Assembly (NCBI GenBank): GCA_047972995.1
Contig: JBKEBD010000002.1
Location: 1-64,000, forward strand
DNA length: 64,000 bases
Source: JBKEDC01 sp047972995
Lineage (GTDB): Bacteria; Bacteroidota; Bacteroidia; Bacteroidales; Prolixibacteraceae
Direction: 5' to 3'
In this document: in pieces, positions 41,837-51,767 of the stretch
Layout: the number at the start of each line of letters is the position of its first letter
How positions within the stretch are numbered: position 1 is the stretch's first letter
Translations under genes and position numbers: made by a program
Notes under the pieces: generated by a model
Seen by the model: only the letters and a program-made list of their open reading frames with translations
Told to the model about the DNA's origin: nothing
Database searches by the model: none

Positions 41837-42571
41837 CTAAAGCACTTCTTTTAATCTCTTGAAGCCACTTTTGCTCACTTTCACTTGTTTGCCACATTTC
41901 AGTAGCACTACTTGAGCATTGTTTTCGTCGTTTTCAATGCGCTCGATTTGAGAAATCTGCACCATATGCGACCGATGCACACGAACAAACAAACTAGCAT
42001 CTAAAGACTCTTCCAACGATTTCATGGTACATTGCTTGACATATCGCATAGATTTAGTGTGCAGCAACACATAATCGTCCATGGCTTCTACATGGAAGAT
42101 ATCTTCCACCGGCACTACCACAATGCGTTGTTTATATTTCACTACAATACGCGACAAGCTATCTTCTTGAGCATGGTGGGCAAGCCCACCCTTGTCTGGC
42201 GCTTTTTCCTGCGCATTTACACGCACAACCACTCGATCTAGCGCCTCAAACAATCGTTGCTTGTTGAACGGTTTGAGCAGATAGTCTACCGCATTAAGCT
42301 CAAAAGCTTTCAAGGCATATTGGTCGTAAGCTGTGATAAAAACGATGTGAGACTGGTGTTCGAGCATTTCGAGCATTTCTAACCCTGTAAGTTTGGGCAT
42401 CTGAATGTCGAGTAGCACCAAATCGGGCTTTAACTCGTTAATTTGAGCAATACCATCGAAGCCATTTTCACACTCCCCCACAATATCCACCTGATGATAG
42501 TCTTTCAAGAAGGCTTTGAGCAAATCGCGAGCCAAATATTCGTCGTCAATAATTAAAGTTCTAAGTTTCAT
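41837..42571 (-). CDS. LytTR-family response regulator
   Basis: A 244-residue regulator: receiver domain (LIIDDEYLARDLL, phosphoacceptor in LVLLDIQMPKLTG, switch HIVFITAYDQYALKAF) and a LytTR DNA-binding domain (SLSRIVVKYKQRIVVVPVED, then HTKSMRYVKQCTMKSLEE and RVHRSHMVQISQIERIENDE). The ATG at 42571 (MKLRTLIIDDE) begins at the receiver; the extra 12 codons upstream are unlike a receiver. It lies 57 bp after the paired kinase. The two membrane proteins upstream in the operon are candidate outputs or accessory sensors. Confidence 0.92.
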   Translation of the reverse strand: MKLRTLIIDDEYLARDLLKAFLKDYHQVDIVGECENGFDGIAQINELKPDLVLLDIQMPKLTGLEMLEMLEHQSHIVFITAYDQYALKAFELNAVDYLLKPFNKQRLFEALDRVVVRVNAQEKAPDKGGLAHHAQEDSLSRIVVKYKQRIVVVPVEDIFHVEAMDDYVLLHTKSMRYVKQCTMKSLEESLDASLFVRVHRSHMVQISQIERIENDENNAQVVLLKCGKQVKVSKSGFKRLKEVL

Positions 42572-42627
42572 GTTGATATTCTCGTTCCTTACTCTCCTAA
42601 AAGGCAAAGCAAAAGCCCTGGGATTGG

Positions 42628-43704
42628 TTATTTACTTGTATCTAGTTGTTTCATTGCCAATTCAGCCACAATGGGAAATAAAAACAGCACACTGAACAGC
42701 TTCCCATCGTCGTTGGTTTGCAGCAAATGAGGATTCTGATAGAGCAAACTCATGCGCTGTCTAATATTTTTTAATCCGATTCCTTCTCCTTTGTTTTTCA
42801 TGGCGTGTGCATCGTATTCATTTTTCACACTCACTTGTAGGAATTGCCCTTTCAACTGTGCGCGAACAAAGATCGTAACAGGCGATGTGGATTCATAAAC
42901 ACCATATTTAATTGCATTCTCGAGCACTGGCTGCAAAATTAAATTGGGCAAGCGTGCTTGCAAACAGTTTTCATCAATTTGGAAATCAACGCGTAGCTTT
43001 TCGCCAAAACGCACTTTCTCGATGTCAAGATATAATTTCGCATTGTCTATTTCTTCGTGCAAAGTGGTTAAATCGTTGGGCTTTCGCTGCAAAGAGTAGC
43101 GCATGAACGTAGATAGATTCACCACCATTTCCTGCGCTTTTTCGGGGTTGCTCATGGTGAGCGAGGAAATGCTATTCAAACTATTAAACAAGAAATGCGG
43201 ATTGATTTGCGATTTTAAAGCACTAAGCTCGGCTTCTCTAACGTGCATCTGCAATTCATGTTCGCGCTTTGTTTTCTCTCTCAAAACAGCATAATAGCTC
43301 TGCGTGTAGAAGAACAACACATGAATGCCATATAAGATATAACCCACCAATACTTTCTTTGCCGTTTCTTGCCAAAACTGTGCCTCGGCATTGAGCTGAA
43401 AAAGTTTATAAACACCCACACTCAAATAAAGCCAAATGATATTATATACTGTAGCAAGAAGCAGGTGATAAACCACGTGTTTCCCCCAATCTTGCTCGTC
43501 AATTTTATTGTAGCGAATGACAAACCAAATGCTTGTGCCCAACAAAGGATAGATTACAAAGCTAGAAAGCGAATCTGACAGTGCCTGATCGATAGGTTCT
43601 TGCTGTCCGAAATGCAGTAGCAAGAAATTGGCCACTGCCACCAGAAGCCAAAAACCTGCATAATACAACAGCAATAGTTTATTTCTAAAGAAAGGATGTC
43701 TCAT
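42628..43704 (-). CDS. LytS-type sensor histidine kinase
   Basis: A 358-residue membrane kinase of the His_kinase (PF06580) family. Four hydrophobic segments occupy the first ~150 residues (LLLLYYAGFWLLVAVANFLL, VIYPLLGTSIWFVIRY, HLLLATVYNIIWLYLSVGVY, VGYILYGIHVLFFYTQSYY). A charged coiled region precedes LSALKSQINPHFLFNSLNSI, the conserved phosphoacceptor His block, and the ATPase domain has LILQPVLENAIKYG and GEGIGLKNIRQRMSLLY. The ATG at 43704 is used, not the one 15 codons upstream. It works with the LytTR regulator behind it. Signal unknown. Confidence 0.92.
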   Translation of the reverse strand: MRHPFFRNKLLLLYYAGFWLLVAVANFLLLHFGQQEPIDQALSDSLSSFVIYPLLGTSIWFVIRYNKIDEQDWGKHVVYHLLLATVYNIIWLYLSVGVYKLFQLNAEAQFWQETAKKVLVGYILYGIHVLFFYTQSYYAVLREKTKREHELQMHVREAELSALKSQINPHFLFNSLNSISSLTMSNPEKAQEMVVNLSTFMRYSLQRKPNDLTTLHEEIDNAKLYLDIEKVRFGEKLRVDFQIDENCLQARLPNLILQPVLENAIKYGVYESTSPVTIFVRAQLKGQFLQVSVKNEYDAHAMKNKGEGIGLKNIRQRMSLLYQNPHLLQTNDDGKLFSVLFLFPIVAELAMKQLDTSK

Positions 43705-43753
43705 ATTTTTTAGTGCACAGTTGCCTAATTTGTAGTTGTTAATCCGCAATTCT

Positions 43754-44497
43754 TTAATATTTCACTTCAATTCCACCAAAGATACACACTCCTTTAAGTA
43801 CCATGGTTTTCTCTTCCATCGGGCTGCCATTGTCGGGCAACTGCATACGATCGTCGGAAACGCCACCAAGCACCGTTTTTACTTCGTTACGCACCTTCCA
43901 TCCCGCTGGCACACGAAATCCTATTCCACCAAAGATGCAAGCACATTCCACCACCACAATAGAAGAACCAAGAACTGAGGAGCGCATATCGTACTCAATA
44001 CCTGCGAAAACAGAGGTACTTTGTCCGCCACTGAAATTTTGCGTGCTTACTACCACATCTTTCGAGCCCAGAGCTACGAAATCATCAATAGCATCATGCA
44101 AAGGTGGAGGAGGTGGGCTTGGCTCACCTTCATCATCAGAAGGTGTGGTGTAAGGTTCTTGTATTCTCTTTTTGTGTCGTAACAGCAAGAATACCCCGAT
44201 AAACACAAGGAAGCTTGGCCAATAGACTGCGCGAAGCGTTGGCGATAGGTTGAACACTTCGGGAACTAGGAAGAACACCCCCATGCCCATCAGTACCAAC
44301 GCCATGTTTTTCTTTTTACCACCACGATACAACAACGCCCCAACAATGATGAGTATCATTTGCCAAGAGAAGATAATATCTGCCACATTAATGCGCCAAG
44401 GAATGATGCCTAATCGTCCGATAATGAGGATGGCACCAAGGGCTATAAAGGCAATACCGATGCTGCGATATTTTTTATTAATGTCAGGATTATTCAT
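43754..44497 (-). CDS. LiaF-like membrane protein
   Basis: A 247-residue protein with four hydrophobic segments (SIGIAFIALGAILIIGRLGI, IIFSWQMILIIVGALLY, MALVLMGMGVFFLVPEVF, VYWPSFLVFIGVFLLL), a Pro/Ser/Glu linker, and a C-terminal beta-helix-like domain (VVVECACIFGGIGFRVPAGW, then MVLKGVCIFGGIEVKY) like the cell-wall-antibiotic-response LiaF family. In Firmicutes LiaF inhibits a LiaSR pair; here it is next to a LytS/LytTR-type pair, which suggests a similar envelope-stress control. It overlaps the upstream gene by 8 bp. Confidence 0.85.
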   Translation of the reverse strand: MNNPDINKKYRSIGIAFIALGAILIIGRLGIIPWRINVADIIFSWQMILIIVGALLYRGGKKKNMALVLMGMGVFFLVPEVFNLSPTLRAVYWPSFLVFIGVFLLLRHKKRIQEPYTTPSDDEGEPSPPPPPLHDAIDDFVALGSKDVVVSTQNFSGGQSTSVFAGIEYDMRSSVLGSSIVVVECACIFGGIGFRVPAGWKVRNEVKTVLGGVSDDRMQLPDNGSPMEEKTMVLKGVCIFGGIEVKY

Positions 44498-45002
44498 GAT
44501 GCTGAGTTTTTAATGCGTGAAACAATGGAAATAGCTTTTCAGCCATCCAATCGACAAGCGACACTAAGTATAGCGGAATTGCAAAACAAACGATTATGTA
44601 AGGATCTGCGAAGCTCATCAGCTTGATTAACCACCCTACACAAACCAAGGAGAAAAGCACCGTTGCAGCAGGCAACACAAACACCGTGATGATTTGCTGC
44701 CACCAAGAAGAAGCCGTTTTGGTGTAGCTATACATCATGATGGCAAGCCCTATGAGCAATAGCAACATGGGGAAAAGGAATTGCCCAATCAGTTCGCGCA
44801 CTTGCATAGAAAAATAGCTGAGGGCAAGACCCACTTGGTCTAGCACGGGAACAAAACTCCACCCATTGAGTTCTACGAGCATCCAAACTACGCCTAAGAA
44901 AATGAGTAAAGCCCCATATAGCATCTGCTTACGCTGTCGCAAATGCAAACGCTTAGCACGAATGGCATCCATTTCCTCTCGATTGATATTTCCTGTTTTC
45001 AT
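44490..45002 (-). CDS. Four-segment membrane protein in the kinase operon, unknown
   Basis: A 170-residue protein with a basic N-terminus (AIRAKRLHLRQRKQM) and four hydrophobic stretches (LYGALLIFLGVVWMLVELNG, LIGQFLFPMLLLLIGLAIMM, ITVFVLPAATVLFSLVCVGW, YIIVCFAIPLYLVSLVDW). The last ends close to the C-terminal tail KTQHHE. I do not recognise the family; the upstream copy of the LiaF-like layout suggests a related membrane-domain protein. It is the first gene of the four-gene set with an 8-bp overlap to the next. Confidence 0.7.
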   Translation of the reverse strand: MKTGNINREEMDAIRAKRLHLRQRKQMLYGALLIFLGVVWMLVELNGWSFVPVLDQVGLALSYFSMQVRELIGQFLFPMLLLLIGLAIMMYSYTKTASSWWQQIITVFVLPAATVLFSLVCVGWLIKLMSFADPYIIVCFAIPLYLVSLVDWMAEKLFPLFHALKTQHHE

Positions 45003-45188
45003 AGTCTATTTTTTCTACACAACAAACATAAACCTTTCCATTAAACCGACCTAACCATTATCGGCAAATGATTTTTTTATGTCGGTGAAAGGGGCAGCGA
45101 ATGTTTCAACGCAAACAAGATTAACCCAACTTTAACTCCCCAAAATATCTCCTGTGCCAACAAGACAGCCCAAAGTTGTACAACAAAA

Positions 45189-45216
45189 AAGCGGGTACTC
45201 CATGGAGTACCCGCTT
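45189..45216 (-). terminator. Terminator after the SusCD operon
   Basis: AAGCGGGTACTCC, ATG loop, then GAGTACCCGCTT is almost perfectly palindromic, with T-rich sequence following on the minus strand, 28 nt past the lipoprotein stop. Confidence 0.85.
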
Positions 45217-45243
45217 GTATTTTGAGTGAGGTTAATTTATAAC

Positions 45244-46071
45244 CTATGGCGCTGTAAACGAGAACGAGAACGAACCGAATGAGCCTTGATCGACGGTAAG
45301 TGCAAAGGTTAGCGTATAGTCGCCCGAACAAGAATCATAGCTCCCACTAACAAGCTCATAAGCTAGGTTAGTGTAACTTGCCATTGATTCTGCAACTACA
45401 ACTTTGCCCGATGTGCTTGTTACAGCATAGCTGTTAGGATCGATTGTAATTTTCATCAAATTATCGGTTCCTACAAGACCATCGCCTTCGGCTAGACCTG
45501 TTACATTGATGGAAGCACTATATGGATCTTCTTCATCAGCTATAATGTCAACCGACCCTGCAGTTTCCCAGCCCGACGATGAATAGGCATATTTTCCTGA
45601 TGTAAGATTTTCATCGAATGCACAAGTAACTGCTGCATCAATAGCTGCTGTAGATTTGGTAGATACTCCATTAACTACGGTAATTACTTCCAAAGAAAAG
45701 ATGTCGCCAATAGCAATGTCTTCATTTGTTTTTCCTACCGCTGCAATGGCATCTTCTGCCGAAACTTCTACTGCTGCTGGAAATGTGGTTAAGTCTTGCA
45801 ATTTTACGGCATCACCTTTCACACCATCTGCTCCAGTATAGGCAATCTGCAAATAAGCATTATCAATCTTTGCTTGATCTTCTTCCGACATCACGACATC
45901 GAAAGCCACGAAGCTCGTTTCAAAATCCATTGTAAAGAATGCTGGAATAACATTCTCTAATGATGGGTTGGGATATGTCCCTCTATCTTGCACTGGGTTG
46001 TCCCAATCATTACATGACACCAACAAAGTGGTAGTGAAGATGACTGCTATTAAATATCTAAAATATCTCAT
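45244..46071 (-). CDS. SusE-position lipoprotein, unknown ligand
   Basis: A 275-residue lipoprotein (signal ending TTLLVSC, Cys20; the following NDWDNPVQDRG is acidic and polar, suiting surface exposure). It consists of beta-rich sequence with an Ig/Bacon-like look (SLEVITVVNGVSTKSTAAID) and a C-terminal strand (SFGSFSFSFTAP). It is the third gene after susC and susD, 24 bp behind susD, where SusE/SusF-type auxiliary binders are usually found. I cannot name the family. Confidence 0.7.
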   Translation of the reverse strand: MRYFRYLIAVIFTTTLLVSCNDWDNPVQDRGTYPNPSLENVIPAFFTMDFETSFVAFDVVMSEEDQAKIDNAYLQIAYTGADGVKGDAVKLQDLTTFPAAVEVSAEDAIAAVGKTNEDIAIGDIFSLEVITVVNGVSTKSTAAIDAAVTCAFDENLTSGKYAYSSSGWETAGSVDIIADEEDPYSASINVTGLAEGDGLVGTDNLMKITIDPNSYAVTSTSGKVVVAESMASYTNLAYELVSGSYDSCSGDYTLTFALTVDQGSFGSFSFSFTAP

Positions 46072-46095
46072 GTTATTAAATTTTAAGGTTTAAAA

Positions 46096-47556
46096 TTAGC
46101 GAGTTCCTCCTGCCCACCATACATTTTCGCTGTACACGTAGCTACCATCGCCATAGGCTTCGGAAATGTTTATGTTTGTGGTTACATCATCACCTCCGTA
46201 AGTGAAACGCAATGGGAATTTTCCTGACGCGTTTTTAGGATTGGCAAGTTCAATGTTATTTTCTCCCATAGCTTTCCAACGACGGATATCATTGTAGGCT
46301 TCAATACCTTCTTCTTCATAGCTTGCTATATATTTTTGCAAAGAAATAGCTTTAATAGCACCTGCTTGATCTGTCATTTGAGGTTCTACTTGCGCAGTAT
46401 AATAAGCCTCGGCAGTTTCGGACTTGATAGCTACATTTGATTTTCCCATGGCTGCTACAATAGCTTCTTTTAGCGCAGATTTAGCTGTTGTTAAATCTCC
46501 ATTTCTAGCTGCAGCTTCTGCCTTAACGAATAGCAATTCATGGTAGCTCATGATATAAATTGGATTTGTATCTCCCATAATATTAGAAATACTGTAAGCT
46601 CCTTGTTGTTGCAATGGTGCGCCATTAGCCGCAAAAGATAACTCATCGGAAGCGTTTCCTGAATAAGCAATCCAATACTTATCGGCTCTCGGATCGCTTA
46701 ATGCTGTCAATTTGTCTTTTAGACTTTGGCTAGCTCCAAAATAATCTCTGTCTTCAAAGAATGTATAGATTGGATTGTGCGTTGATGTGCCATTAAATTT
46801 CAATGTACATTCTTCACTTGCATCGGTGAACGACTTATCTACATAAGCTAAAACAGCATCGTAATCGGGTGAAACATTCGACAAACGTAGTGTGTAACGA
46901 GCTAATAGTCCATTAGCTAGTCTTACCCAACTGTCGGCATCGCCTCCGTAGTAGAAATCTTGAATACCCAAAGATGGGAAACCAGAACCCGCCTCAATGT
47001 TAGCAATACCATCGGTTAGGTTTTGCATAATTTGGGGATACAGATCTTCTTGTTTATCTAATTTTGGAGTAAAAATAACACCGGGTTGCAAAGCTTCGCT
47101 ATAAGGCACATCGCCAAATAAATCGGTTAACAGTGCCAAGTTGTAAGCGTTCATAATTTGAGCAATACCCAGCGTTACATTGTTCCCAGCTTCGTTTCCG
47201 CCTTCAGAACATTTCTCTATAATTACTTTCAAATTATATAAGTTTTTATATAACGACCCCCATTGGTTATTGTAGGTTGAACTACTTTGTGGCTCGGTAG
47301 TACGAATTTCGGCGTTATACATCTGATTGTACACCCCAACTTGAAGTTCGGTATATACCATAGAATAGAAGTTCAAATCGGCTCCTACTACGTTGAAACC
47401 CGTGCTCATCAACACATCAGGGATAATATACTCCGAAGACACATTGGTTGGGTGATTTGGATCGACGTTAATTTCATCTAGTCGATCTTCAGAACATGAT
47501 GCCAACACACCCACTAAAACTGCCGCTGAGGCTAAATATTTTATATGTTTTTTCAT
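46096..47556 (-). CDS. SusD/RagB-family outer-membrane lipoprotein
   Basis: The 486-residue lid protein of a SusCD transporter (signal ending GVLASC, Cys21; SEDRLDEINVDPNHPTNV follows). Helical tetratricopeptide-like regions and the conserved sequences AQIMNAYNLALLTDLFGDVP, FYYGGDADSWVRLANGLLARY and ADKYWIAYSG match the SusD_2 branch. The ligand cannot be predicted. It is cotranscribed with susC upstream (23 bp) and the lipoprotein downstream. Confidence 0.93.
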   Translation of the reverse strand: MKKHIKYLASAAVLVGVLASCSEDRLDEINVDPNHPTNVSSEYIIPDVLMSTGFNVVGADLNFYSMVYTELQVGVYNQMYNAEIRTTEPQSSSTYNNQWGSLYKNLYNLKVIIEKCSEGGNEAGNNVTLGIAQIMNAYNLALLTDLFGDVPYSEALQPGVIFTPKLDKQEDLYPQIMQNLTDGIANIEAGSGFPSLGIQDFYYGGDADSWVRLANGLLARYTLRLSNVSPDYDAVLAYVDKSFTDASEECTLKFNGTSTHNPIYTFFEDRDYFGASQSLKDKLTALSDPRADKYWIAYSGNASDELSFAANGAPLQQQGAYSISNIMGDTNPIYIMSYHELLFVKAEAAARNGDLTTAKSALKEAIVAAMGKSNVAIKSETAEAYYTAQVEPQMTDQAGAIKAISLQKYIASYEEEGIEAYNDIRRWKAMGENNIELANPKNASGKFPLRFTYGGDDVTTNINISEAYGDGSYVYSENVWWAGGTR

Positions 47557-47579
47557 AATAATTCTCTTTTTATCTGTTC

Positions 47580-50500
47580 TTAGAATTTTACATCAATACC
47601 AAAACCATAGCTCGATGCTTGAGGCATAGAGAAGCGCTCAAAACCACCAGCCATGTTGGTGTTACCTTGAGAACTTTCAGGGTCGAAGTTATCAAGGGCT
47701 GACCATAGCAGAATATTACGAGCAAAAGCCGACACGGCAATGTCTACCTTAGGAATCCAGCTTTTAGGCAATTGATATTGTAAGGTGATATCTCTCAATT
47801 TCAAATAGTCACTTGAACGAACGTAGTATTCATCGATGTTACCCAACACATCTGAATATAGTGTTTGATAAGCTAGTTGGTCACCACTTCCTCCACGTAC
47901 GATATCATTTTTCGTTCCATCAGCTTTGTAGCCATCATACACAAATGTTGATGTACGATCGGCTGTATTCTCCGACACCCCATAGAGGTCGACCAAACCA
48001 TTGGATCCTGAATACATTACGCCTCCCGATTTCCAATCGAATGTAGCGCTCAATGATACATTTTTATAGGTGAAGCCCATAGTACCACCTAATTGGAAGT
48101 CTGGCATTACTGAGCCTAGTTCTCCGGGTTCTCCCACCATTGGCATACCGTAAGTTGAAGAGTTCGGATCTTCGTCAACCAAAACTCTACCTTGTCCATC
48201 TTTAGCAAACTGATCACCATAGATTGTTGGGTAGTTAAAGCCTTTGCTTACACGAACCTGAGGTGTTACGAAACCACCAATCATGATCGATTCTACACCA
48301 TCGGCTAGTTCATCAACCATGTTCACCATTTTAGAGAAGTTCAACTGAATATCCCAAGAGAAATCTTTGGTTTGAATAGGTGTAGCATAAATTACCAATT
48401 CGTTCGACACAGTGTGTAGCTTACCACCGTTCATTACTAAGCTTGAAGCTCCTGTTGATGCTGCCAATGGCACTTGGAAGATTTGATCTTTTACATTCTG
48501 ACGAGAGAAAGTATAATCTACACCAAAACGATTGTTGAAAAATTTAGCTTCCACACCAAGTTCATATGATCTGGTGTTTTGTGGACGTAAATTTGGGTCG
48601 TACATAACACCATATGGAGTATATGCGTTTACACCATCGGTAGGATATTGAATAGGAGTACCAGCCCACATACCGCCTCCATATGTTGGCGTAGCATAAT
48701 AGCTGTCGTAGTATGATCCTGCTTGACCAACCTCGGCATACGAACCACGAAGTTTCAAGAAACTTAACCACTCTGCCTCTTTTAGCGGTGTTAACTCGCT
48801 AGCTACCCAACCCAACGAAACCGAAGGATAGAAGAAACTGCGGTTGCCACGTGGCATAGTCGATGTGATATCATTACGACCTGTTACGTTTAAGAATAAC
48901 ATTTCTCTCCAAGAAAGAGCCACATTGCCGAAGAAACCCACAGTACGTTCATTTCTTTGCGATTCTGTAGCTGTTACGGTTTGCGTGTTGTCAATATGGT
49001 TCCACCCTCCGAAATTGAAGGTTTGACCGTACTGATCGTATTTCTTAATCGAGCTATTATTCAACTCATTACCCAATAAGGCATTGAAATGGAAATCATC
49101 GTTAATTTTCCAATCGAAGTTTGCTGTAAGCAATGAGTTGTAGGTCATGTTGGTTACCCCATAGTTTTCAATAGAACTATTGTTTGAGCCGAAACCGAAT
49201 ATGTCTTGATAGTGTGTTGTGTAGGTATCAGCACCTAATTGATACTTCACGTCTAAGGTCATATCTTCTTTGATTTTGGCATTGTAGTTCACAAATCCAT
49301 TCCCAAAGAAACGTTTTGTTTGTTCGTTGAACGTGTTGTTATCTTCAATCCAGTAAGGGTTGTCGAATGAACCTCCACGATAATAAACTTGAGTATAAGG
49401 GTCTCCTTCAGCGTGAGATGGAATTCCTTTCAAATCATAAGAAGTAGGCGCTGCATAAACACCTGCCAAAGAGGCATCGTTACCACTCGATAATTTATCA
49501 ATGTCGTTCATCGAGAAGTTGGCAGAGAAACCTGCTGTGAAGTTTTTGTTCAACTTCGATTCTGCTGCTGCTTTAGCATTCCAACGCTCCATGCCTGTGT
49601 TAGGAGCAATACCCTCTTGTCCGGTTCTACCTAAACCAATAGAGAAGTGTCCTTTATCGGTAGCCTGACTCAAATTAATGTTGGTCGTGCTGGTGAAACC
49701 GGTGTTGAAATAATCGCCGAAGTTATCATATGTGCCAGGATAAACCCAAGGATCAAGCCCTGCAGTTGCACGTTGTGGCACGTAATATTGGCCTTCTTGT
49801 CCACCTTCATATTTTCCACCGTATCCATAGGTTGGATCGTTGGCTAATTCTGATATCTCAGGACCCCAAGCCATTGATGAATTAGGCACGTACTGCCCGT
49901 TTGTTCCTTGTGCATACTTTGTTTGGTAGTCTGGCGATCTAGAAACGGTTTCGAAGCTAGTTACCTGAGAAAGAGTTACCTGAGGCACTCCTTTTTTAGC
50001 TCCTTTACCACTTTTTGTTGTAATGATTACCACACCATTCGATGCTCTCAAACCATAAAGGGCTGCTGCTGCTTGTCCTTTCAGCACGTTAATGCTTTCA
50101 ATATCGTTGGGGTTGATATCTAAAGCACGGTTTGACACGTCGGCACCGGTTACTGAATTCCCTGTTGAAAAAGGTGATGTTGATGAAATTGGCATACCAT
50201 CTACCACATAAAGTGGGGTGTTATCGCCAGTAAATGAACGTGCACCACGAATTACAATTTGAGAAGAAGCTCCGGGCATACCTGAAGACATCTTTACCTC
50301 TACACCAGCTAATTTTCCTTGAAGAGATTTTGCCAAGTCGCTGTTACCCGACTTATTCAATTCTTCATTATCAATTGCCTGCGTAGCATAACCTAAAGCC
50401 TTTGCATCTCGCTTGATACCCATGGCTGTTACCACAACCTCATCTACGGCTACCGCATCATTTTTCATCTGCGTGTTAATCACGGATCCGTTGATAAGCT

Positions 50501-50747
50501 CTTCGCGGCTTTCCATTCCGATGAAGCTATACATTAAAGCCGTTGCCGTTGCAGGAGCTTTAATGGTATACTTACCGTCAATATCGGTTAATGTTCCGAT
50601 AGTAGTCCCTTTCACAACTACAGTAACTCCCGGCAAAGGCATTCCATCCTCGGCCGACGTTACCGTCCCTGTGATTGTTTTGTTTTGTGCCATTACCGCT
50701 TGTAATCCTATTACAAGAACGGTAAATAATAACGCAATTTTCTTCAT
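47580..50747 (-). CDS. SusC/RagA-family TonB-linked outer-membrane protein
   Basis: The 1055-residue SusC-type transporter: signal peptide (IALLFTVLVIGLQAVMAQ), CarboxypepD_reg-like domain (ITGTVTSAEDGMPLPGVTVV, then TDIDGKYTIKAPATATALM), a TonB-box-like VDEVVVTAMGIKRDAKALGYA, plug (DLAKSLQGKLAGVEVKMSSG, IVIRGARSFTGDNTPLYVVDG, PNDIESINVLKGQAAAALYG) and a large barrel to SYGFGIDVKF. It is an orphan SusCD: no glycosidase, sulphatase or regulator is in the operon, so it may import a peptide, cofactor or other nutrient. ATG 50747 is preferred to TTG 50753. Confidence 0.95.
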   Translation of the reverse strand: MKKIALLFTVLVIGLQAVMAQNKTITGTVTSAEDGMPLPGVTVVVKGTTIGTLTDIDGKYTIKAPATATALMYSFIGMESREELINGSVINTQMKNDAVAVDEVVVTAMGIKRDAKALGYATQAIDNEELNKSGNSDLAKSLQGKLAGVEVKMSSGMPGASSQIVIRGARSFTGDNTPLYVVDGMPISSTSPFSTGNSVTGADVSNRALDINPNDIESINVLKGQAAAALYGLRASNGVVIITTKSGKGAKKGVPQVTLSQVTSFETVSRSPDYQTKYAQGTNGQYVPNSSMAWGPEISELANDPTYGYGGKYEGGQEGQYYVPQRATAGLDPWVYPGTYDNFGDYFNTGFTSTTNINLSQATDKGHFSIGLGRTGQEGIAPNTGMERWNAKAAAESKLNKNFTAGFSANFSMNDIDKLSSGNDASLAGVYAAPTSYDLKGIPSHAEGDPYTQVYYRGGSFDNPYWIEDNNTFNEQTKRFFGNGFVNYNAKIKEDMTLDVKYQLGADTYTTHYQDIFGFGSNNSSIENYGVTNMTYNSLLTANFDWKINDDFHFNALLGNELNNSSIKKYDQYGQTFNFGGWNHIDNTQTVTATESQRNERTVGFFGNVALSWREMLFLNVTGRNDITSTMPRGNRSFFYPSVSLGWVASELTPLKEAEWLSFLKLRGSYAEVGQAGSYYDSYYATPTYGGGMWAGTPIQYPTDGVNAYTPYGVMYDPNLRPQNTRSYELGVEAKFFNNRFGVDYTFSRQNVKDQIFQVPLAASTGASSLVMNGGKLHTVSNELVIYATPIQTKDFSWDIQLNFSKMVNMVDELADGVESIMIGGFVTPQVRVSKGFNYPTIYGDQFAKDGQGRVLVDEDPNSSTYGMPMVGEPGELGSVMPDFQLGGTMGFTYKNVSLSATFDWKSGGVMYSGSNGLVDLYGVSENTADRTSTFVYDGYKADGTKNDIVRGGSGDQLAYQTLYSDVLGNIDEYYVRSSDYLKLRDITLQYQLPKSWIPKVDIAVSAFARNILLWSALDNFDPESSQGNTNMAGGFERFSMPQASSYGFGIDVKF

Positions 50748-51725
50748 AAACAATCTATTTTAATTAATATATACAATAACGTTTTAGTTGTGCTATCAAA
50801 CTAATGATATTTTAATACAAAAAATGTATATTCTCAATCAAACACACATACAAAAGTATTGTTTTGTCGAAAATGTTCACCACAAAACATCTAAATTATA
50901 AGTTTTAATATCATTTTAAGTAGCTCGAAACGAAATTTAACACCTTTACATCGCTTTCAAAACTATATAAAAAGCTAAACTACACACTGTTACGATTATC
51001 ACCACCTATTCCTTCACAACCTTTAATTTTCCGTTAAATAAAATTGGAAAGTTTTCAATAAGTAATCGAAAACTTCTATTTCATATCTATTTGAAACAAC
51101 CACTGACTATTCCTTTACCTAAAGCTTAGAAAAAAAACCGATTAGCAAGCATGAGACAAACTCTGTTGAAACACTTCTCTGAAGGCTAGCAATTAAATAT
51201 TGCTCCATGAAATTTGTGTTCAAATACAAAAGATTTTGCTGCTTAGATTCCATTAGAAAATCTCCCCGCTAAAATGGACACTTCCTAATGAAACCTAGAG
51301 TAATTATCTGTGGGAATAACTAATCAATCCCCTCAGGCAATTAATCATTACAAAAACTTCACCGCTTTAAACGTTGCCCGTTCGTTTTTCGGATTGCGAA
51401 TCACAACCATGATTTACAAAAATCCGAAGCCCGTTTTTTCATTTTGAAGGACATTTGCAAAGTTTCACCAAAAAGCAAATTATAATTACCCGAACCACAC
51501 AAATTTCATTTAAATACAGTTTGATTATTCCTTGCCAACGAGGAATCCTTTTTTTGTTTTTGCCGAAATTCCCCCATCCTCATCTCTCCCATGAATTCGA
51601 TCAACGAGCCAACAAAAAGTCCTTCAACCTGCCCAACTGGCGTAAAAATTCGAGTCAAGAAGTCCTTTAAAGTCATTTTACCAACAAACTATAGCCATAA
51701 CAGAAGGTGTTCTCGTTTTTTTCTA
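50748..51725. other. About 1 kb intergenic region upstream of susC and the M16 gene
   Basis: No gene is supported. On the minus strand a TACTTTTG box at 50851-50858 would give susC a leader of about 95 nt. A distant dyad (TTCGGATT near 51391, AATCCGAA near 51421) lies before a T-run and may be a hairpin. The 71-residue plus-strand ORF at 51455-51670 has no recognisable features. An absent regulator leaves the control of the SusCD operon open. Confidence 0.45.
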
Positions 51726-51733
51726 TATTTTTG
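51726..51733 (+). promoter_or_regulatory. -7 box for the M16 peptidase operon
   Basis: TATTTTTG fits TAnnTTTG, 34 nt before the ATG at 51768. Confidence 0.5.
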
Positions 51734-51767
51734 GTACCCTAAATAATAAATAATTAATTCTATTCGT

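Noticed and set aside
51455..51670. 71-residue plus-strand ORF in the 1 kb gap
   Set aside because: No signal peptide, domain or promoter fit; the real promoter box of the M16 gene lies downstream.
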